This document shows, piece after piece, positions 41,944-52,231 of a stretch of 64,000 nt of DNA. Below the pieces are notes generated by a model. It did not search any database, was not told the origin of the DNA, and worked only from the letters and a program-made list of their open reading frames with translations. The stretch's first letter is position 1. Every line of letters starts with the position of its first letter. A program made the position numbers and the translations under genes. The DNA lies in the NCBI RefSeq assembly GCF_002943425.1, contig NZ_PTRA01000001.1, positions 2,976,001 through 3,040,000 on the forward strand, in the 5' to 3' direction. This stretch comes from Siphonobacter curvatus. Lineage in GTDB: Bacteria; Bacteroidota; Bacteroidia; Cytophagales; Spirosomataceae.

Positions 41944-44334
41944 ATGTTTCGTAATTATTTCAAAATAGCCGTACGTAACCTCTGGAAGAACAAAACCGCT
42001 ACGTTTATCAACGTATTCGGTTTAACGATCGGGCTCACCTGCTGTCTGCTGATTGGCCTGTACATTCAGTATGAGGTTAGTTTTGATCGCTTCCAGCCCA
42101 AGGGTACGCGTATTGCCCGGCTGGTAATGGACTATCGATTCGACAGTAGTCCGGAAACGAAACAAACCCCCGTGACCAGTACCAAGGTGGCTCCGGTCTT
42201 CAAACGCACCTTCCCCGAAGTAGAAGCGGCGGTTCGGATGATTGAGGAACTAACGACCGTCCGCCAGCAAGACCATCTGGTCTCGGAAAAGCATTTCTAC
42301 TTCGTCGATTCTACGTTTTTCGATATTTTTCAGGCTGAATTCATTCAGGGAAATCCTCAGAAAGCCCTGGATGGTCCGCATAAAGTTGTACTGACCGAAT
42401 CGACGGCCCGCCGGTATTTTGGGCAGGCCAACCCCATCGGTCAGGTACTGGTCACAGGAGCCGATACGGTGTTGTACGAAGTGACGGGCGTCATCAAAGA
42501 TTACCCCGCTTCTTCGCAGCTGCACGCTGATTTTCTGGCCTCTTTTTCTTCACTGGGCGTCAATCAGGAGCATACGTATTTCAATGCCAATTACACCACG
42601 TTTCTTTTGCTCAGGGATGAACAGGCCTTTGCTTCCTTACAGGCCAAAATTCATCTCTTCATGAAGAAAGAAATGGCTGGTTCGGGAGCCAGTGTAACCT
42701 ACTGGCTGGAGCCCCTGCTGAACATTCACCTGCACTCGCCCTACGACAGCTTCGTTCCGAATACGCCCATCGTATACCTGTACATACTGGCGGGCGTGGC
42801 CTTATTGATTCTGCTGATTGTCTGCTTTACGTACATCAACCTGAGTACAGCCCGTTCGATGGAGCGAGCTAAGGAAGTAGGGGTTCGGAAAGTGATCGGG
42901 GCTGGGAAAGAACAATTATTCTGGCAGTTTATTGGCGAATCCGTCCTTACCTGCTTGATCGCCATGGCGTTGAGCCTTGATTTGGTTTTAGTAGTACTCC
43001 CGTATTTTAACGAACTGGCGGGTAAATCCTTGACCGGAGCCAGCCTGCACAGTCTGCCTTTTCTACTGTTTCTGGTAACGATTACGCTGGTAGTGAGCCT
43101 GCTGGCGGGGAGTTACCCCGCCCTGGTATTGTCGAAATTTCAGCCCGTCAAAGTACTGAAAGGCTCGTTTCGGCATACACGTTCGGGACAATGGCTTCAG
43201 CAATCGCTGATTGTCTTTCAGTTTACGATTTCGATTTTCCTGCTGGTCGCCACCTGGCTCATTCAGAATCAGTTGAATTTTATTCAGGAGAAAAAACTGG
43301 GTTACGACCGCGATCATGTCGTCGAGGTCCTGCTCAACCGGAAAGCACTGGACAACCTCTCAACCATCAAACACGAACTGCTGGCGAATCCGGACGTACA
43401 GAGCATCACCCGCTGCGTGGCCTCCCCCATCAACATTTACAGCGGTTTCAACATGCGATCCGCGACGATGGCGGCAAATGAGCAAATTCCGGTGACGGGC
43501 AACTCCGTAGATGAAGATTTCCTGAAAACGACGGGCTTGCAACTCGTAGCGGGTTCGGACTTTACTGCTCAGGATATCAAAGACGTAGATTTTCCGGATT
43601 GGCAACAACGTCAGTACCACTTTATCCTCAACGAACGGGCGGCCCGCCAGCTCGGCTGGTCACCCCAGGAAGCCATTGGCAAACGGATGTTTCTGGACGA
43701 TACACGTCCCGGCGTAGTGAAGGGCGTGGTCAAAGATTTTCATTTTGAATCACTGCACGAAAGCATCAAACCCCTGGTACTGTCTCCTGAAATACGGGCC
43801 CGGCGACTGCTGATTAAACTGAGCGGCCATCGACTCCCCGAAACGCTAACGTTCCTCGAAAACCGCTGGAAACAGGTCGTTCCGTATATGCCCTTTGAGT
43901 ACCGTTTCCTCGACGACCATTACCATACGATGTATCAATCGGAAATTCAATTAGGGAAAGTCATGCGACTGTTCACGTCCTTGTCCATGATTTTAGCCTG
44001 CCTAGGACTATTTGGGCTGACGTCTTTCATGGTACAGCAACGCATCAAGGAAATCGGCATTCGGAAAGTGTTGGGAGCCTCGATTCCCAGTATCATTGCA
44101 CTGCTGTCGGGGGGCTTCCTCCGCCTTACCCTGCTAGCGATGGTACTCGCTTTTCCCCTGGCTGCCTGGGCCATGCACCGATGGCTGGAGGGCTTTGCAT
44201 ACCGCGTAGCCATCTCGGGCTGGATTTTTGCCGGGGCGGCTCTGGCTACCCTAACGGTAACCCTACTCACCGTTAGCTATCAGGCCATCCGAGCGGCGTT
44301 AATGAATCCAGTTCAATCGTTGAAATCGGAATAA
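41944..44334 (+). CDS. P11: two-module FtsX/MacB-like ABC permease
   Basis: 796 residues, group III. It is unusual at several cytoplasmic sites: TM2 ends IVCFTYINLSTARSMERAKEVG, module 1 continues VRKVIGAGKEQLFWQFIGES, and module 2 has VQQRIKEIGIRKVLGASIPS followed by LLSGGF, where nearly all others have LSKDF or LSKEF. Domain 2 has an insertion-like DVDFPDWQQRQYHF segment before LNERAA. The tail is NPVQSLKSE, the only copy with Gln. It follows P10 by 115 bp with an inverted repeat between, and it closes this block. Confidence 0.94.
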   Translation: MFRNYFKIAVRNLWKNKTATFINVFGLTIGLTCCLLIGLYIQYEVSFDRFQPKGTRIARLVMDYRFDSSPETKQTPVTSTKVAPVFKRTFPEVEAAVRMIEELTTVRQQDHLVSEKHFYFVDSTFFDIFQAEFIQGNPQKALDGPHKVVLTESTARRYFGQANPIGQVLVTGADTVLYEVTGVIKDYPASSQLHADFLASFSSLGVNQEHTYFNANYTTFLLLRDEQAFASLQAKIHLFMKKEMAGSGASVTYWLEPLLNIHLHSPYDSFVPNTPIVYLYILAGVALLILLIVCFTYINLSTARSMERAKEVGVRKVIGAGKEQLFWQFIGESVLTCLIAMALSLDLVLVVLPYFNELAGKSLTGASLHSLPFLLFLVTITLVVSLLAGSYPALVLSKFQPVKVLKGSFRHTRSGQWLQQSLIVFQFTISIFLLVATWLIQNQLNFIQEKKLGYDRDHVVEVLLNRKALDNLSTIKHELLANPDVQSITRCVASPINIYSGFNMRSATMAANEQIPVTGNSVDEDFLKTTGLQLVAGSDFTAQDIKDVDFPDWQQRQYHFILNERAARQLGWSPQEAIGKRMFLDDTRPGVVKGVVKDFHFESLHESIKPLVLSPEIRARRLLIKLSGHRLPETLTFLENRWKQVVPYMPFEYRFLDDHYHTMYQSEIQLGKVMRLFTSLSMILACLGLFGLTSFMVQQRIKEIGIRKVLGASIPSIIALLSGGFLRLTLLAMVLAFPLAAWAMHRWLEGFAYRVAISGWIFAGAALATLTVTLLTVSYQAIRAALMNPVQSLKSE

Positions 44335-44359
44335 TTCAATCAAAGGAATTAAAGAAAGC

Positions 44360-44397
44360 TGTTCGGAAGCGTACAATGTGTCGTACGCTTCCGAACA
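44360..44397. promoter_or_regulatory. Tandem dyad operator, site D
   Basis: TGTTCGGAAGCGTACA (44360-44375) and CGTACGCTTCCGAACA (44382-44397), 6 bp apart; the pair also forms a perfect 15-bp inverted repeat. The middle box is TGATTACCAG (44418-44427). Confidence 0.8.
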
Positions 44398-44453
44398 CTT
44401 GTTTTTATATTAATTACTGATTACCAGCGCTTTAACACTCCCTTTCTTTCATC

Positions 44454-44469
44454 GGCACGACTTTTCTAA
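44454..44469 (+). promoter_or_regulatory. GGCAYRRCTTT promoter element, site D
   Basis: GGCACGACTTTTCTAA preceded by TC, the closest of the six to a sigma-54 -24 sequence. It lies 56 bp after the operator and 26 bp after the middle box. The P12 ATG is 130 bp downstream, giving the longest leader of the set. Confidence 0.63.
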
Positions 44470-44583
44470 CGGATAGGTTAGCTTTCACTTACCAGTCATT
44501 CCTATACGCCATTACCGAATAAACGAAACGAACTACGCAGCTTTCGAGCATACGTCAACCCATACCAACAACCCTTACGACCG

Positions 44584-46977
44584 ATGTTAAAAAATCATTT
44601 TAAAATCGCCTTTCGTAATCTGCTGAAAAACAAGATTTTTTCGGTGATTAATCTGCTCGGTCTGGCCGTAGGGCTAGCTGCTTTCTGGATGATTGGGTTG
44701 TACGTAGCGGATGAGCTGAGTTATGATCGCTTTCACGAAAATTCGGATCGGATTTATCGCGTAACACACGAGGCCAGTTGGGAGACGGGTCAGTTTAAGA
44801 CCGCTCTTACTTCCGCTCCCTATGCTCCAACGCTGAAGAAAGATTATCCCGAAATCGAGCAGGCCGTACGCTTCGCTCCCGAAGGAGGCGGTTTGATCCA
44901 ACGGGGCAAGACTCAATTGAGAGTCAATGACATGATATTCACGGATGGAAACGTATTCCAGGTCTTTCAATTTCCTTTTCTGTACGGCGATCCGAAGACG
45001 GCCTTAAGCAAGCCCAACTCATTGGTCATCACGGAACAGCTGGCGACAAAGCTTTTCGGTAATCCAGCAAAAGCCCTGAACCAAACGGTATACCTGGAAA
45101 ATAATCTAGGCAACGTCATCACGGGCGTTCTGCAGGATCTTCCCACGAACTCCCACCTGCAATTCAGTGCCCTGCGTTCCATGCCCGCTAACTTTACCGA
45201 CGGCTGGCAAAACTTTAACTTGTACACATACGTACTGCTTCGCCCGAATACGGATGCCGTAGCTTTCGAGAAAAAAATCCAACGTTTCTTCCCGGACCAC
45301 TTACTCCAAGAGATGGGCAAAGTCAATTACCAGCTCAATCTTCAGCCGCTGGTGGACATTCATTTACATTCGCATCTGAGTTTTGAAATGAGTGCGAATG
45401 GCGACAGTACCTACGTCCTGGTCTTCAGTATCGTAGCCGTACTGGTCCTGCTCATTGCGGCCATCAATTACATGAACTTAAGTACGGCCCGTTCCTCGCT
45501 GCGGGTACGCGAGGTGGGGGTACGGAAAGCCATTGGCTCGGAGCGTAACCAACTAGTAAGCTTGTTTCTGGCCGAGTCCCTGCTACTGAGCTTGTTTGCG
45601 GCAATTCTGGGTATTCTGCTGACGGAATTGCTATTACCCTTTTTCAATACGTTTTCGGGGAAAGAGCTTTCCCTCTGGCAATTTGGCGTCCTGCCCAGCT
45701 TCGGCTTTCTGGTATTCTTTTGTCTGTTGACGGGTCTGCTCAGCGGTACGTACCCAGCCTTATTCCTTTCGGGTTTCCGGACTATTCCGGCGTTGAAAGG
45801 ACAGTTAGGGAGTTCGGCCACCAACAAACGATTCCGGCAGTCGCTGGTTACGTTCCAGTTTGTGATTACGATTAGTATGCTGGTCGGTTCGGCCGTTATC
45901 TACCAGCAAATGCACTATACCGCAACGAAAGATCTGGGGTTCAACCGCGAGCAGATCTTGTCCTTTCACATCGATAAGATGGACGTACGCAAGCACATTT
46001 CAGCCCTTAAGGAGCAATTGCTGAAGAGTCCCCTCATTACGGCTGCGGCGGCGGTTGGCAATCCCATTGGCAATAACAATATCGGCTCGCGGGGATACCA
46101 CTTTGAAACCACCGGAAAAGTTTCGGATGCCAGCATGATGATGCAGCGGCTCGACGCAGATGAAGATTTTCTGACAACGATGGAAATTCCACTCGTCGCG
46201 GGTCGAAATTTTGATAAAAACCGGGAGACCGACGTAACCCAAGCGGTACTGGTGAATGAAACACTGGTAAAGAAACTGGGTTGGAAAGATCCCATCGGTA
46301 AAATCGTGGAAGCCAATACGGAAGATTCGGAAAGTCCCCGACTCAATTTTCAAGTGATTGGCGTCGTCAAAGATTTCCACACCTACTCCCTCCAGCATAC
46401 GATTGAGCCGCTGGTGATTCAGCGGGCTTTGGGTACGCAGCAGGATAACTTATACGTACGCATTCGTCCCGAACAAACGGAAGCGGCTCTGGCCTATATT
46501 CAAACGGTGTATCGACAATTCGATCCAGCCAGTGATTTCGAATATAGTTTTCTTGATCAGAACTTTGCTCACCAGTACGAAAGCGAGCAAAAGCAGGGCC
46601 AACTTTTACTCACGTTTACGATCCTCACCATTTTCATTGCCTGTTTAGGCTTGTTTGGCCTGGTTACCTTCACCGCCGAACAGCGTACCAAGGAAATCGG
46701 CATTCGGAAAGTACTGGGAGCCAGCGTACCGAATATCGTCGGCATGCTTTCGAAAGATTTTCTGCTATTGGTCGGCGTTGCAGCTCTGGTTGCTTTTCCG
46801 CTAGCCTGGTACGCCATGCACCGCTGGCTTGAAGACTTTGCCTATCGCATCGAAATGCACTGGTGGGTCTTTGCCGGAGCCGGACTGATGGCACTACTCA
46901 TCGCCCTGCTGACCATCAGTACGCAGGCGATCCGAGCCGCTACGGCGAATCCGGTACGTTCGTTAAAGTCGGAATAG
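44584..46977 (+). CDS. P12: two-module FtsX/MacB-like ABC permease
   Basis: 797 residues, group III. TM1 includes AAFWMIGLYVADELSYDRF. TM2 ends IAAINYMNLSTARSSLRVREVG, with Ala-Ala for the usual Ala-Cys, and continues VRKAIGSERNQLVSLFLAES. Module 2 is typical: AEQRTKEIGIRKVLGASVPN then LSKDF. Domain 1 starts with ASWETGQFKTALTSAPYAP, and VIGVVKDFHT is in domain 2. The tail is NPVRSLKSE. It heads the block after promoter site D with an unusually long untranslated leader of over 100 bp, in which no short open frame or hairpin was recognised. P13 follows after 105 bp. Confidence 0.94.
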   Translation: MLKNHFKIAFRNLLKNKIFSVINLLGLAVGLAAFWMIGLYVADELSYDRFHENSDRIYRVTHEASWETGQFKTALTSAPYAPTLKKDYPEIEQAVRFAPEGGGLIQRGKTQLRVNDMIFTDGNVFQVFQFPFLYGDPKTALSKPNSLVITEQLATKLFGNPAKALNQTVYLENNLGNVITGVLQDLPTNSHLQFSALRSMPANFTDGWQNFNLYTYVLLRPNTDAVAFEKKIQRFFPDHLLQEMGKVNYQLNLQPLVDIHLHSHLSFEMSANGDSTYVLVFSIVAVLVLLIAAINYMNLSTARSSLRVREVGVRKAIGSERNQLVSLFLAESLLLSLFAAILGILLTELLLPFFNTFSGKELSLWQFGVLPSFGFLVFFCLLTGLLSGTYPALFLSGFRTIPALKGQLGSSATNKRFRQSLVTFQFVITISMLVGSAVIYQQMHYTATKDLGFNREQILSFHIDKMDVRKHISALKEQLLKSPLITAAAAVGNPIGNNNIGSRGYHFETTGKVSDASMMMQRLDADEDFLTTMEIPLVAGRNFDKNRETDVTQAVLVNETLVKKLGWKDPIGKIVEANTEDSESPRLNFQVIGVVKDFHTYSLQHTIEPLVIQRALGTQQDNLYVRIRPEQTEAALAYIQTVYRQFDPASDFEYSFLDQNFAHQYESEQKQGQLLLTFTILTIFIACLGLFGLVTFTAEQRTKEIGIRKVLGASVPNIVGMLSKDFLLLVGVAALVAFPLAWYAMHRWLEDFAYRIEMHWWVFAGAGLMALLIALLTISTQAIRAATANPVRSLKSE

Positions 46978-47082
46978 TGAAGGAATGCCTGATCTACACT
47001 TGTCCCGAACTCTTTGTCTCAGTAGTAATTGTTAGAAAAGCTTCAGCAAAGCGATCATTGCTTAATCCTTATCTATCCAAAA

Positions 47083-49485
47083 ATGTTAAAGAATTATTGC
47101 CTCGTTGCCTACCGAACTTTGCTTCGCTACAAGGGATACGCCCTGCTGAATATCCTGGGACTGGGTCTGGGCCTTACCTGTACCGTGCTGATTTTTCAGG
47201 TCCTGAAGTTTCAGTTCAGCTTTGATACCTATCATACCAAGAAAGATCGCACGTATCGGGTGGTAACGGAATTCAGCGGAGAGAGCACGGAGTACCAGTC
47301 GGGCGTACCGCTCCCCCTGGGGCAGGCCCTGCGAAATGACTATTCCTTTTTGGAAAAAGTAGCGATAACCTACCTCCAGTATAATACCCTGGTCAGTGTG
47401 CCCAACTCCCGGCCTTTTAAGAAATTCGAGGAAGAAGAAACGCTCACCTACGCCGAGCCTTCGTACTTCGACATTCTGGATTACCAATGGCTGGCAGGAA
47501 ACCCGAAGCACGCGTTGGATCAGCCCAATACCGTGGTGATGACGCGGCGAATGGCGGAAAAATACTTTGGCTTGGCAAACCCGATAGGTAAGCACCTGCG
47601 GATCAACAATGATCTGGATCTGAAAGTGAATGGTGTATTGGCCGACATTCCCGAAAATACGGATCAGCGGCAGGAACTGTTTGTTTCCTGGGCTACGCTA
47701 CGGGGTTACAAAAACAACGTGGCGTATAAACTCGATGACTGGGATGGCGTTAGTTCACGTACCCATTGTCTGGTTTTACTACGTGAAGGCACTTCGCAGG
47801 CCAGCGTTGAGCAGGCACTCCAGGGGTTTGTAAAGAAGTATCATCCAGATGATTACCAGGAAATTCGTCATCCGCTCATTCCCCTCACCGATTTTCACTT
47901 TTCAGCGGAATACAACGAGCAGCTTACCGTTACGCAACTGTACGCACTGGCTTCGGTTGGTCTCTTTTTGCTACTGACGGCCTGTATCAATTTCGTGAAT
48001 CTGGCGACGGCCCAGGCTCTCAAACGTTCCAAGGAAGTAGGCGTTCGCAAAGTGATGGGCGGCACGAATGGACAGTTATTCTGGCAATTCATCGCCGAAA
48101 CCGGACTCATTACCCTGGCCGCCATTGCCTTTGCCGTATTGATGGTGGAATTGCTGGCTCCGGTGCTGAGTCAATGGGTGCATCAGGCTTCGGACCTGAA
48201 TCTGCTCGGTACGTTCGATCTTTTTTCCGATCCCCTACTGCTGATTTTTCTGGCTGTATTACTGATCGTCGTAACGCTATTAGCGGGTTCGTATCCGGGA
48301 CTCATTTTGGCGGGTTTTCAGCCCGTCGCGGCCTTAAAGGGAAAAATCAGTACGCAACAAGTGGGCGGCATGTCCATTCGCCGAGGCTTGGTAGTAGTTC
48401 AGTTTACGCTGACCCAACTGCTACTCATTGGAACGCTGGTGGTTACGCAGCAAATGGATTTTTTCCGGGGAAAAGATATTGGCTACGATCCCACTTCGAT
48501 TGTACTGGTCAATCTTCCCACGACCGATCAGATCAACCTGCAAACGCTGCGTAATCGGCTTTTGCAAGTGAACGGCGTAGAGCAACTCAGTTTTAGTACA
48601 ACCCCTCCAACGAGTGGAAACAACAATCGCTCTAACCACCATTTTGACAACCGACAGAAGGAAGAAATCTGGGATGTCAATACCAAAGGCGGCGATGCTC
48701 AGTACCTGCAAACGTACGGACTTAAACTGGTAGCAGGTACAAATTTACCCGAAAGCGATTCCATTCGGGGCTTTCTCGTCAATGAAGCTTACGCCGAGAA
48801 GCTCGGTCGGCAGCCGCAAGAGATCGTCGGGCGATCGCTGGAACTCTGGGGATTCAAAGCTCCGATTGTGGGCGTAGTGAAAAACTGGAATAACCTTTCC
48901 TTACAAAACCGGATTGAACCCGTTACCATTTTTCCGTTCCCGAAGGCGTATCAGTACGTCGGTCTGAAGGTCCGCAGCTCTCATTTGCCCCAAACCCTGG
49001 GTGGCATTGAAAGCGTTTGGAATGAGACCTTTCCGGACTACATCTACAAGCAGTCGTTTCTGGACCAACGCATTGCCAAAGCCTACGAAACCGAACAGCT
49101 GATGCTGCATCTGGTTCGCGTCTTTTCCTTCATTGCCATCTTCATCGGCTGTCTGGGTTTGTACGGACTGGTCAGCTTTATGTCCGCTCAGAAAACCAAG
49201 GAAATCGGGGTACGCAAGGTACTCGGGGCCAGCGTCGGCCAAATTCTGACGCTCTTCGGTACCGAATTCGGACGACTCATCCTGCTGGCGTTTGTCGTAG
49301 CGGCCCCACTGGGTGGCTGGATTATGACGAACTGGCTGGAAGGCTATACCTACAAAATTCACTTGGGTTGGCAAACGTACGCTGGGGCCATGCTACTCAC
49401 GCTATTGGTTACTCTGTGCACGGTAAGCTGGCAATCGTACCGGGCCGCGACCACGAATCCGGTAAAATCGTTGAAATCAGAGTAA
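47083..49485 (+). CDS. P13: two-module FtsX/MacB-like ABC permease, group I
   Basis: 800 residues from the ATG at MLKNYCLVAYRTLLRYKG; a TTG 18 codons upstream gives a non-family extension. Group I signatures are all present: GVPLPLGQALRNDYSF, DYQWLAGNP, NFVNLATAQALKRSKEVG with VRKVMGGTNGQL, LKGKISTQQVGGMSIRRG and SAQKTKEIGVRKVLGAS followed by LFGTEF. In domain 2 the segment APIVGVVKNWNNLS matches P9. The tail is NPVKSLKSE. It lies 105 bp after P12, without a dyad module or a strong terminator, so co-transcription is likely. It is the last gene before site E. Confidence 0.94.
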   Translation: MLKNYCLVAYRTLLRYKGYALLNILGLGLGLTCTVLIFQVLKFQFSFDTYHTKKDRTYRVVTEFSGESTEYQSGVPLPLGQALRNDYSFLEKVAITYLQYNTLVSVPNSRPFKKFEEEETLTYAEPSYFDILDYQWLAGNPKHALDQPNTVVMTRRMAEKYFGLANPIGKHLRINNDLDLKVNGVLADIPENTDQRQELFVSWATLRGYKNNVAYKLDDWDGVSSRTHCLVLLREGTSQASVEQALQGFVKKYHPDDYQEIRHPLIPLTDFHFSAEYNEQLTVTQLYALASVGLFLLLTACINFVNLATAQALKRSKEVGVRKVMGGTNGQLFWQFIAETGLITLAAIAFAVLMVELLAPVLSQWVHQASDLNLLGTFDLFSDPLLLIFLAVLLIVVTLLAGSYPGLILAGFQPVAALKGKISTQQVGGMSIRRGLVVVQFTLTQLLLIGTLVVTQQMDFFRGKDIGYDPTSIVLVNLPTTDQINLQTLRNRLLQVNGVEQLSFSTTPPTSGNNNRSNHHFDNRQKEEIWDVNTKGGDAQYLQTYGLKLVAGTNLPESDSIRGFLVNEAYAEKLGRQPQEIVGRSLELWGFKAPIVGVVKNWNNLSLQNRIEPVTIFPFPKAYQYVGLKVRSSHLPQTLGGIESVWNETFPDYIYKQSFLDQRIAKAYETEQLMLHLVRVFSFIAIFIGCLGLYGLVSFMSAQKTKEIGVRKVLGASVGQILTLFGTEFGRLILLAFVVAAPLGGWIMTNWLEGYTYKIHLGWQTYAGAMLLTLLVTLCTVSWQSYRAATTNPVKSLKSE

Positions 49486-49567
49486 GCTAGCTCCTTTTTG
49501 GGACGGGTTGGGGATTCGTGTTCTACCCGTTCCGAAGCCATCCTTTCCTTTTGAATCTTTACTGCAT

Positions 49568-49605
49568 TGTTCGTTTCCGAACTATGCTCTGTTCAAAAGC
49601 GAACA
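49568..49605. promoter_or_regulatory. Tandem dyad operator, site E
   Basis: TGTTCGTTTCCGAACT (49568-49583) and TGTTCAAAAGCGAACA (49590-49605), 6 bp apart. The large inverted repeat is poor here (12 of 15 pairs), but each 16-bp dyad is well kept, which shows that the unit under selection is the dyad and not the hairpin. The middle box is TCTATACCAG (49626-49635). Confidence 0.78.
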
Positions 49606-49661
49606 CCCCTACTATTGTATACCATTCTATACCAGACAGTTACCTAAAGACAGTATCCAAC

Positions 49662-49677
49662 GGCACAACTATTGAAA
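49662..49677 (+). promoter_or_regulatory. GGCAYRRCTTT promoter element, site E
   Basis: GGCACAACTATTGAAA preceded by AC; 56 bp after the operator, 26 bp after the middle box and 47 bp before the P14 ATG. The only one of the six with A at the tenth position. Confidence 0.62.
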
Positions 49678-49708
49678 GTAACCGGATGTACTGAAAGCGA
49701 CCTGTCTT

Positions 49709-52138
49709 ATGCTTAGAAACTACTTTTTGGTTGCCTGGCGGAACCTGCTGCGGAACCGGACCTTCACCCTCATCAATGTTACCGGATTGGCTTTAGGTCT
49801 GGCTACCTGTATATTAATCATGTTATACGTGGTAGATGAATGGAGCTATGACCGCTTTCACGAGCGTGCCGACCAGATCGTACGGGTAGTTTTCAAAGGG
49901 AAAACGGAAGGCGGCAGTATCAACGAGGCTCATGTTATGCCTCCAGTAGCCCGTACGCTTCAGGCCAGCTTTCCGGAAGTAGCCGAAGCTACGCGTCTTC
50001 GCCTGGCGGGTTCGCCGCTAATCTCCTACGGAAGCAAGTCCTTACGTGAGAGTGTGATGGCCTTCGCCGATTCCAATATTTTCCGGGTCTTTACGCTACC
50101 GCTGCTCAAAGGCGATTCAAAAACGGCCCTGATTAAACCTTCCTCTCTAGTCATTTCTGAAACGGTAGCCCGTAACTACTTCGGCGAAGCCGATCCCATA
50201 GGTAAGATACTGGAAATTAAAGCCTGGAAATCTTCGTATCAGGTAACGGGCGTTATGCAGGATATGCCCAAGAATTCGCATTTCCACGTCGATATACTGG
50301 CCTCCATGTCGGGGCTTGCGGAAGCCCAGTCTACGACCTGGCTAACTTCCGAATTTTTCACCTACCTCCGCCTAACGCCCGGCACAGATGTAACCCAACT
50401 GGAGCGGAAATTACCGCCGATCGTTTCCCGGTACATGGGCCCGCAACTGGAACAGGCTTTCGGCATGCCCTACGAGACATTTCGCAACAAAGGAAATGCC
50501 CTTGGGCTCTTTCTACAGCCGTTAACGGACATACACCTGCGTTCCGATTTTGCGTACGATCTCTCCGCCCCCGGTAATCTTCAGACGGTGTACATTTCCA
50601 GTATCATTGCCGGACTCATGTTACTGGTGGCCTGCATCAATTTCATGAACCTCTCGTCGGCGGGAGCTTCCCGTCGGGGTCGCGAGGTGGGCATTCGGAA
50701 AGTACTGGGTTCGGGGCAGTCCGAACTCATGAAACAGTTTCTGTTCGAATCCATTCTGCTCACGGGACTGGCCCTGTTTCTTTCACTTTTGCTGGTTGAT
50801 CTGACTCTACCCGCTTTCAACGAACTAGCCGGCAAACACCTGAGTTTCCCCTTCTTCACGCATCCGCTGCTGTTCATAGGTTTACTGGTGCTGGGTTTGC
50901 TGGTGGGTGTAGCGGCAGGCAGTTATCCCGCTTTTTTTCTGTCTTCTTTCCAGCCGATGGCGGTACTGAAAGGTGGCGGGTTCCAGATCAAAACTTCGAA
51001 GGGAAGTATTCATTTCCGGAGTAGTCTGGTCGTGTTTCAGTTTTTCGTTTCCATTGCCTTAATCATCGCTACTACCGTAGTCTATCGCCAGCTTTCCTAC
51101 ATTCAGCATAAGGAGCTGGGGTATAACAAAGATGAGGTGATTGTACTGCCCGAAACCTGGGCTTTAGGTTCGAACGAATCCGCGTTTCGACAACGGTTAC
51201 TCCAGGATTCTAGGGTACAGTCGGTAAGTGCTTCGGTATATTTACCCGCTGGGCCAAGTAGTAACAATAATTTTTTCCTTTCGCCGGAAACGAATCCCGG
51301 CCTACTCGTTAAAACCCTTCGTTACGACATAGACGAAGCCTATATTCCCACTTTAAACATCCGGATCGCAGCCGGACGCAATTTTTCTCCTCGATTTGCT
51401 ACCGATTCTACGGGTATTCTTCTCAACGAAACGGCCGTTCGCTCGATGGGCTGGACCGGGAATGTACTGGGCAGAACCTTAGCCACCCATAGCAACAACG
51501 GCCACCGCAGCACCTACCACGTCATTGGCGTAGTCAAAGATTTTCACTTCCGGTCCCTGCACGAACTCATCACACCCCTGGTAATGGTTCAGGCCCAATC
51601 GGGTGGTACCCTGATCGTCAAAGCCAAAGCGGGCGATGTGGCCGGGTTACTGCGAACCATGCAGCAGGTTTGGAGCCAGTACCACGCCGAGGTACCTTTC
51701 AGCTATTCGTTTTTAAATGATCGTTTCTCGAACACTTATCAAATCGAACAAAAAACGGGTACGCTCCTGAGCGTCTTTGCGGGGCTGACCATTTTTGTGG
51801 CCTGTCTCGGTCTGTTTGGTCTGGTTACGTTTACCACCCAACAACGTACCAAAGAGATTGGCGTACGGAAAGTACTTGGAGCTTCGGTAGGCAGTATCCT
51901 TGCCCTGCTTTCCAAAGAGTTCCTCCAACTGGTAGGCCTGGCCTTTCTACTGGCGATTCCGCTGGCTGGATACGTTACGCACGAATGGTTACAACAGTTT
52001 GCCTACCGTATTTCGCTGGAATGGTGGGTCTTTGTTCTGGCGGGTGCATTAGCCTTGAGCATTGCCCTGCTTACGGTGAGTGTCCAGAGTATAAAAGCTG
52101 CTTTAGTCAATCCGGTGAAGAGTTTGAAATCCGAATAG
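49709..52138 (+). CDS. P14: two-module FtsX/MacB-like ABC permease
   Basis: 809 residues, group III. TM2 ends VACINFMNLSSAGASRRGREVG, with Ser-Ala-Gly-Ala in place of Thr-Ala-Arg-Ser, and module 1 continues IRKVLGSGQSELMKQFLFES. Before TM5 there is an extended basic/glycine segment, LKGGGFQIKTSKGSIHFRSS, longer than in other copies. Module 2 is TQQRTKEIGVRKVLGASVGS then LSKEF. The tail is NPVKSLKSE. It heads a four-permease block behind promoter site E; P15 follows after 93 bp. Confidence 0.94.
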   Translation: MLRNYFLVAWRNLLRNRTFTLINVTGLALGLATCILIMLYVVDEWSYDRFHERADQIVRVVFKGKTEGGSINEAHVMPPVARTLQASFPEVAEATRLRLAGSPLISYGSKSLRESVMAFADSNIFRVFTLPLLKGDSKTALIKPSSLVISETVARNYFGEADPIGKILEIKAWKSSYQVTGVMQDMPKNSHFHVDILASMSGLAEAQSTTWLTSEFFTYLRLTPGTDVTQLERKLPPIVSRYMGPQLEQAFGMPYETFRNKGNALGLFLQPLTDIHLRSDFAYDLSAPGNLQTVYISSIIAGLMLLVACINFMNLSSAGASRRGREVGIRKVLGSGQSELMKQFLFESILLTGLALFLSLLLVDLTLPAFNELAGKHLSFPFFTHPLLFIGLLVLGLLVGVAAGSYPAFFLSSFQPMAVLKGGGFQIKTSKGSIHFRSSLVVFQFFVSIALIIATTVVYRQLSYIQHKELGYNKDEVIVLPETWALGSNESAFRQRLLQDSRVQSVSASVYLPAGPSSNNNFFLSPETNPGLLVKTLRYDIDEAYIPTLNIRIAAGRNFSPRFATDSTGILLNETAVRSMGWTGNVLGRTLATHSNNGHRSTYHVIGVVKDFHFRSLHELITPLVMVQAQSGGTLIVKAKAGDVAGLLRTMQQVWSQYHAEVPFSYSFLNDRFSNTYQIEQKTGTLLSVFAGLTIFVACLGLFGLVTFTTQQRTKEIGVRKVLGASVGSILALLSKEFLQLVGLAFLLAIPLAGYVTHEWLQQFAYRISLEWWVFVLAGALALSIALLTVSVQSIKAALVNPVKSLKSE

Positions 52139-52231
52139 CAGGGCTGTTTTGTTCCATTCTACGGTTCCTAAAGAAGAGGTTCGTTCACGTTTGACAGACG
52201 GGTGGGTTCGCTCCACCGCAATCAACAAGTT

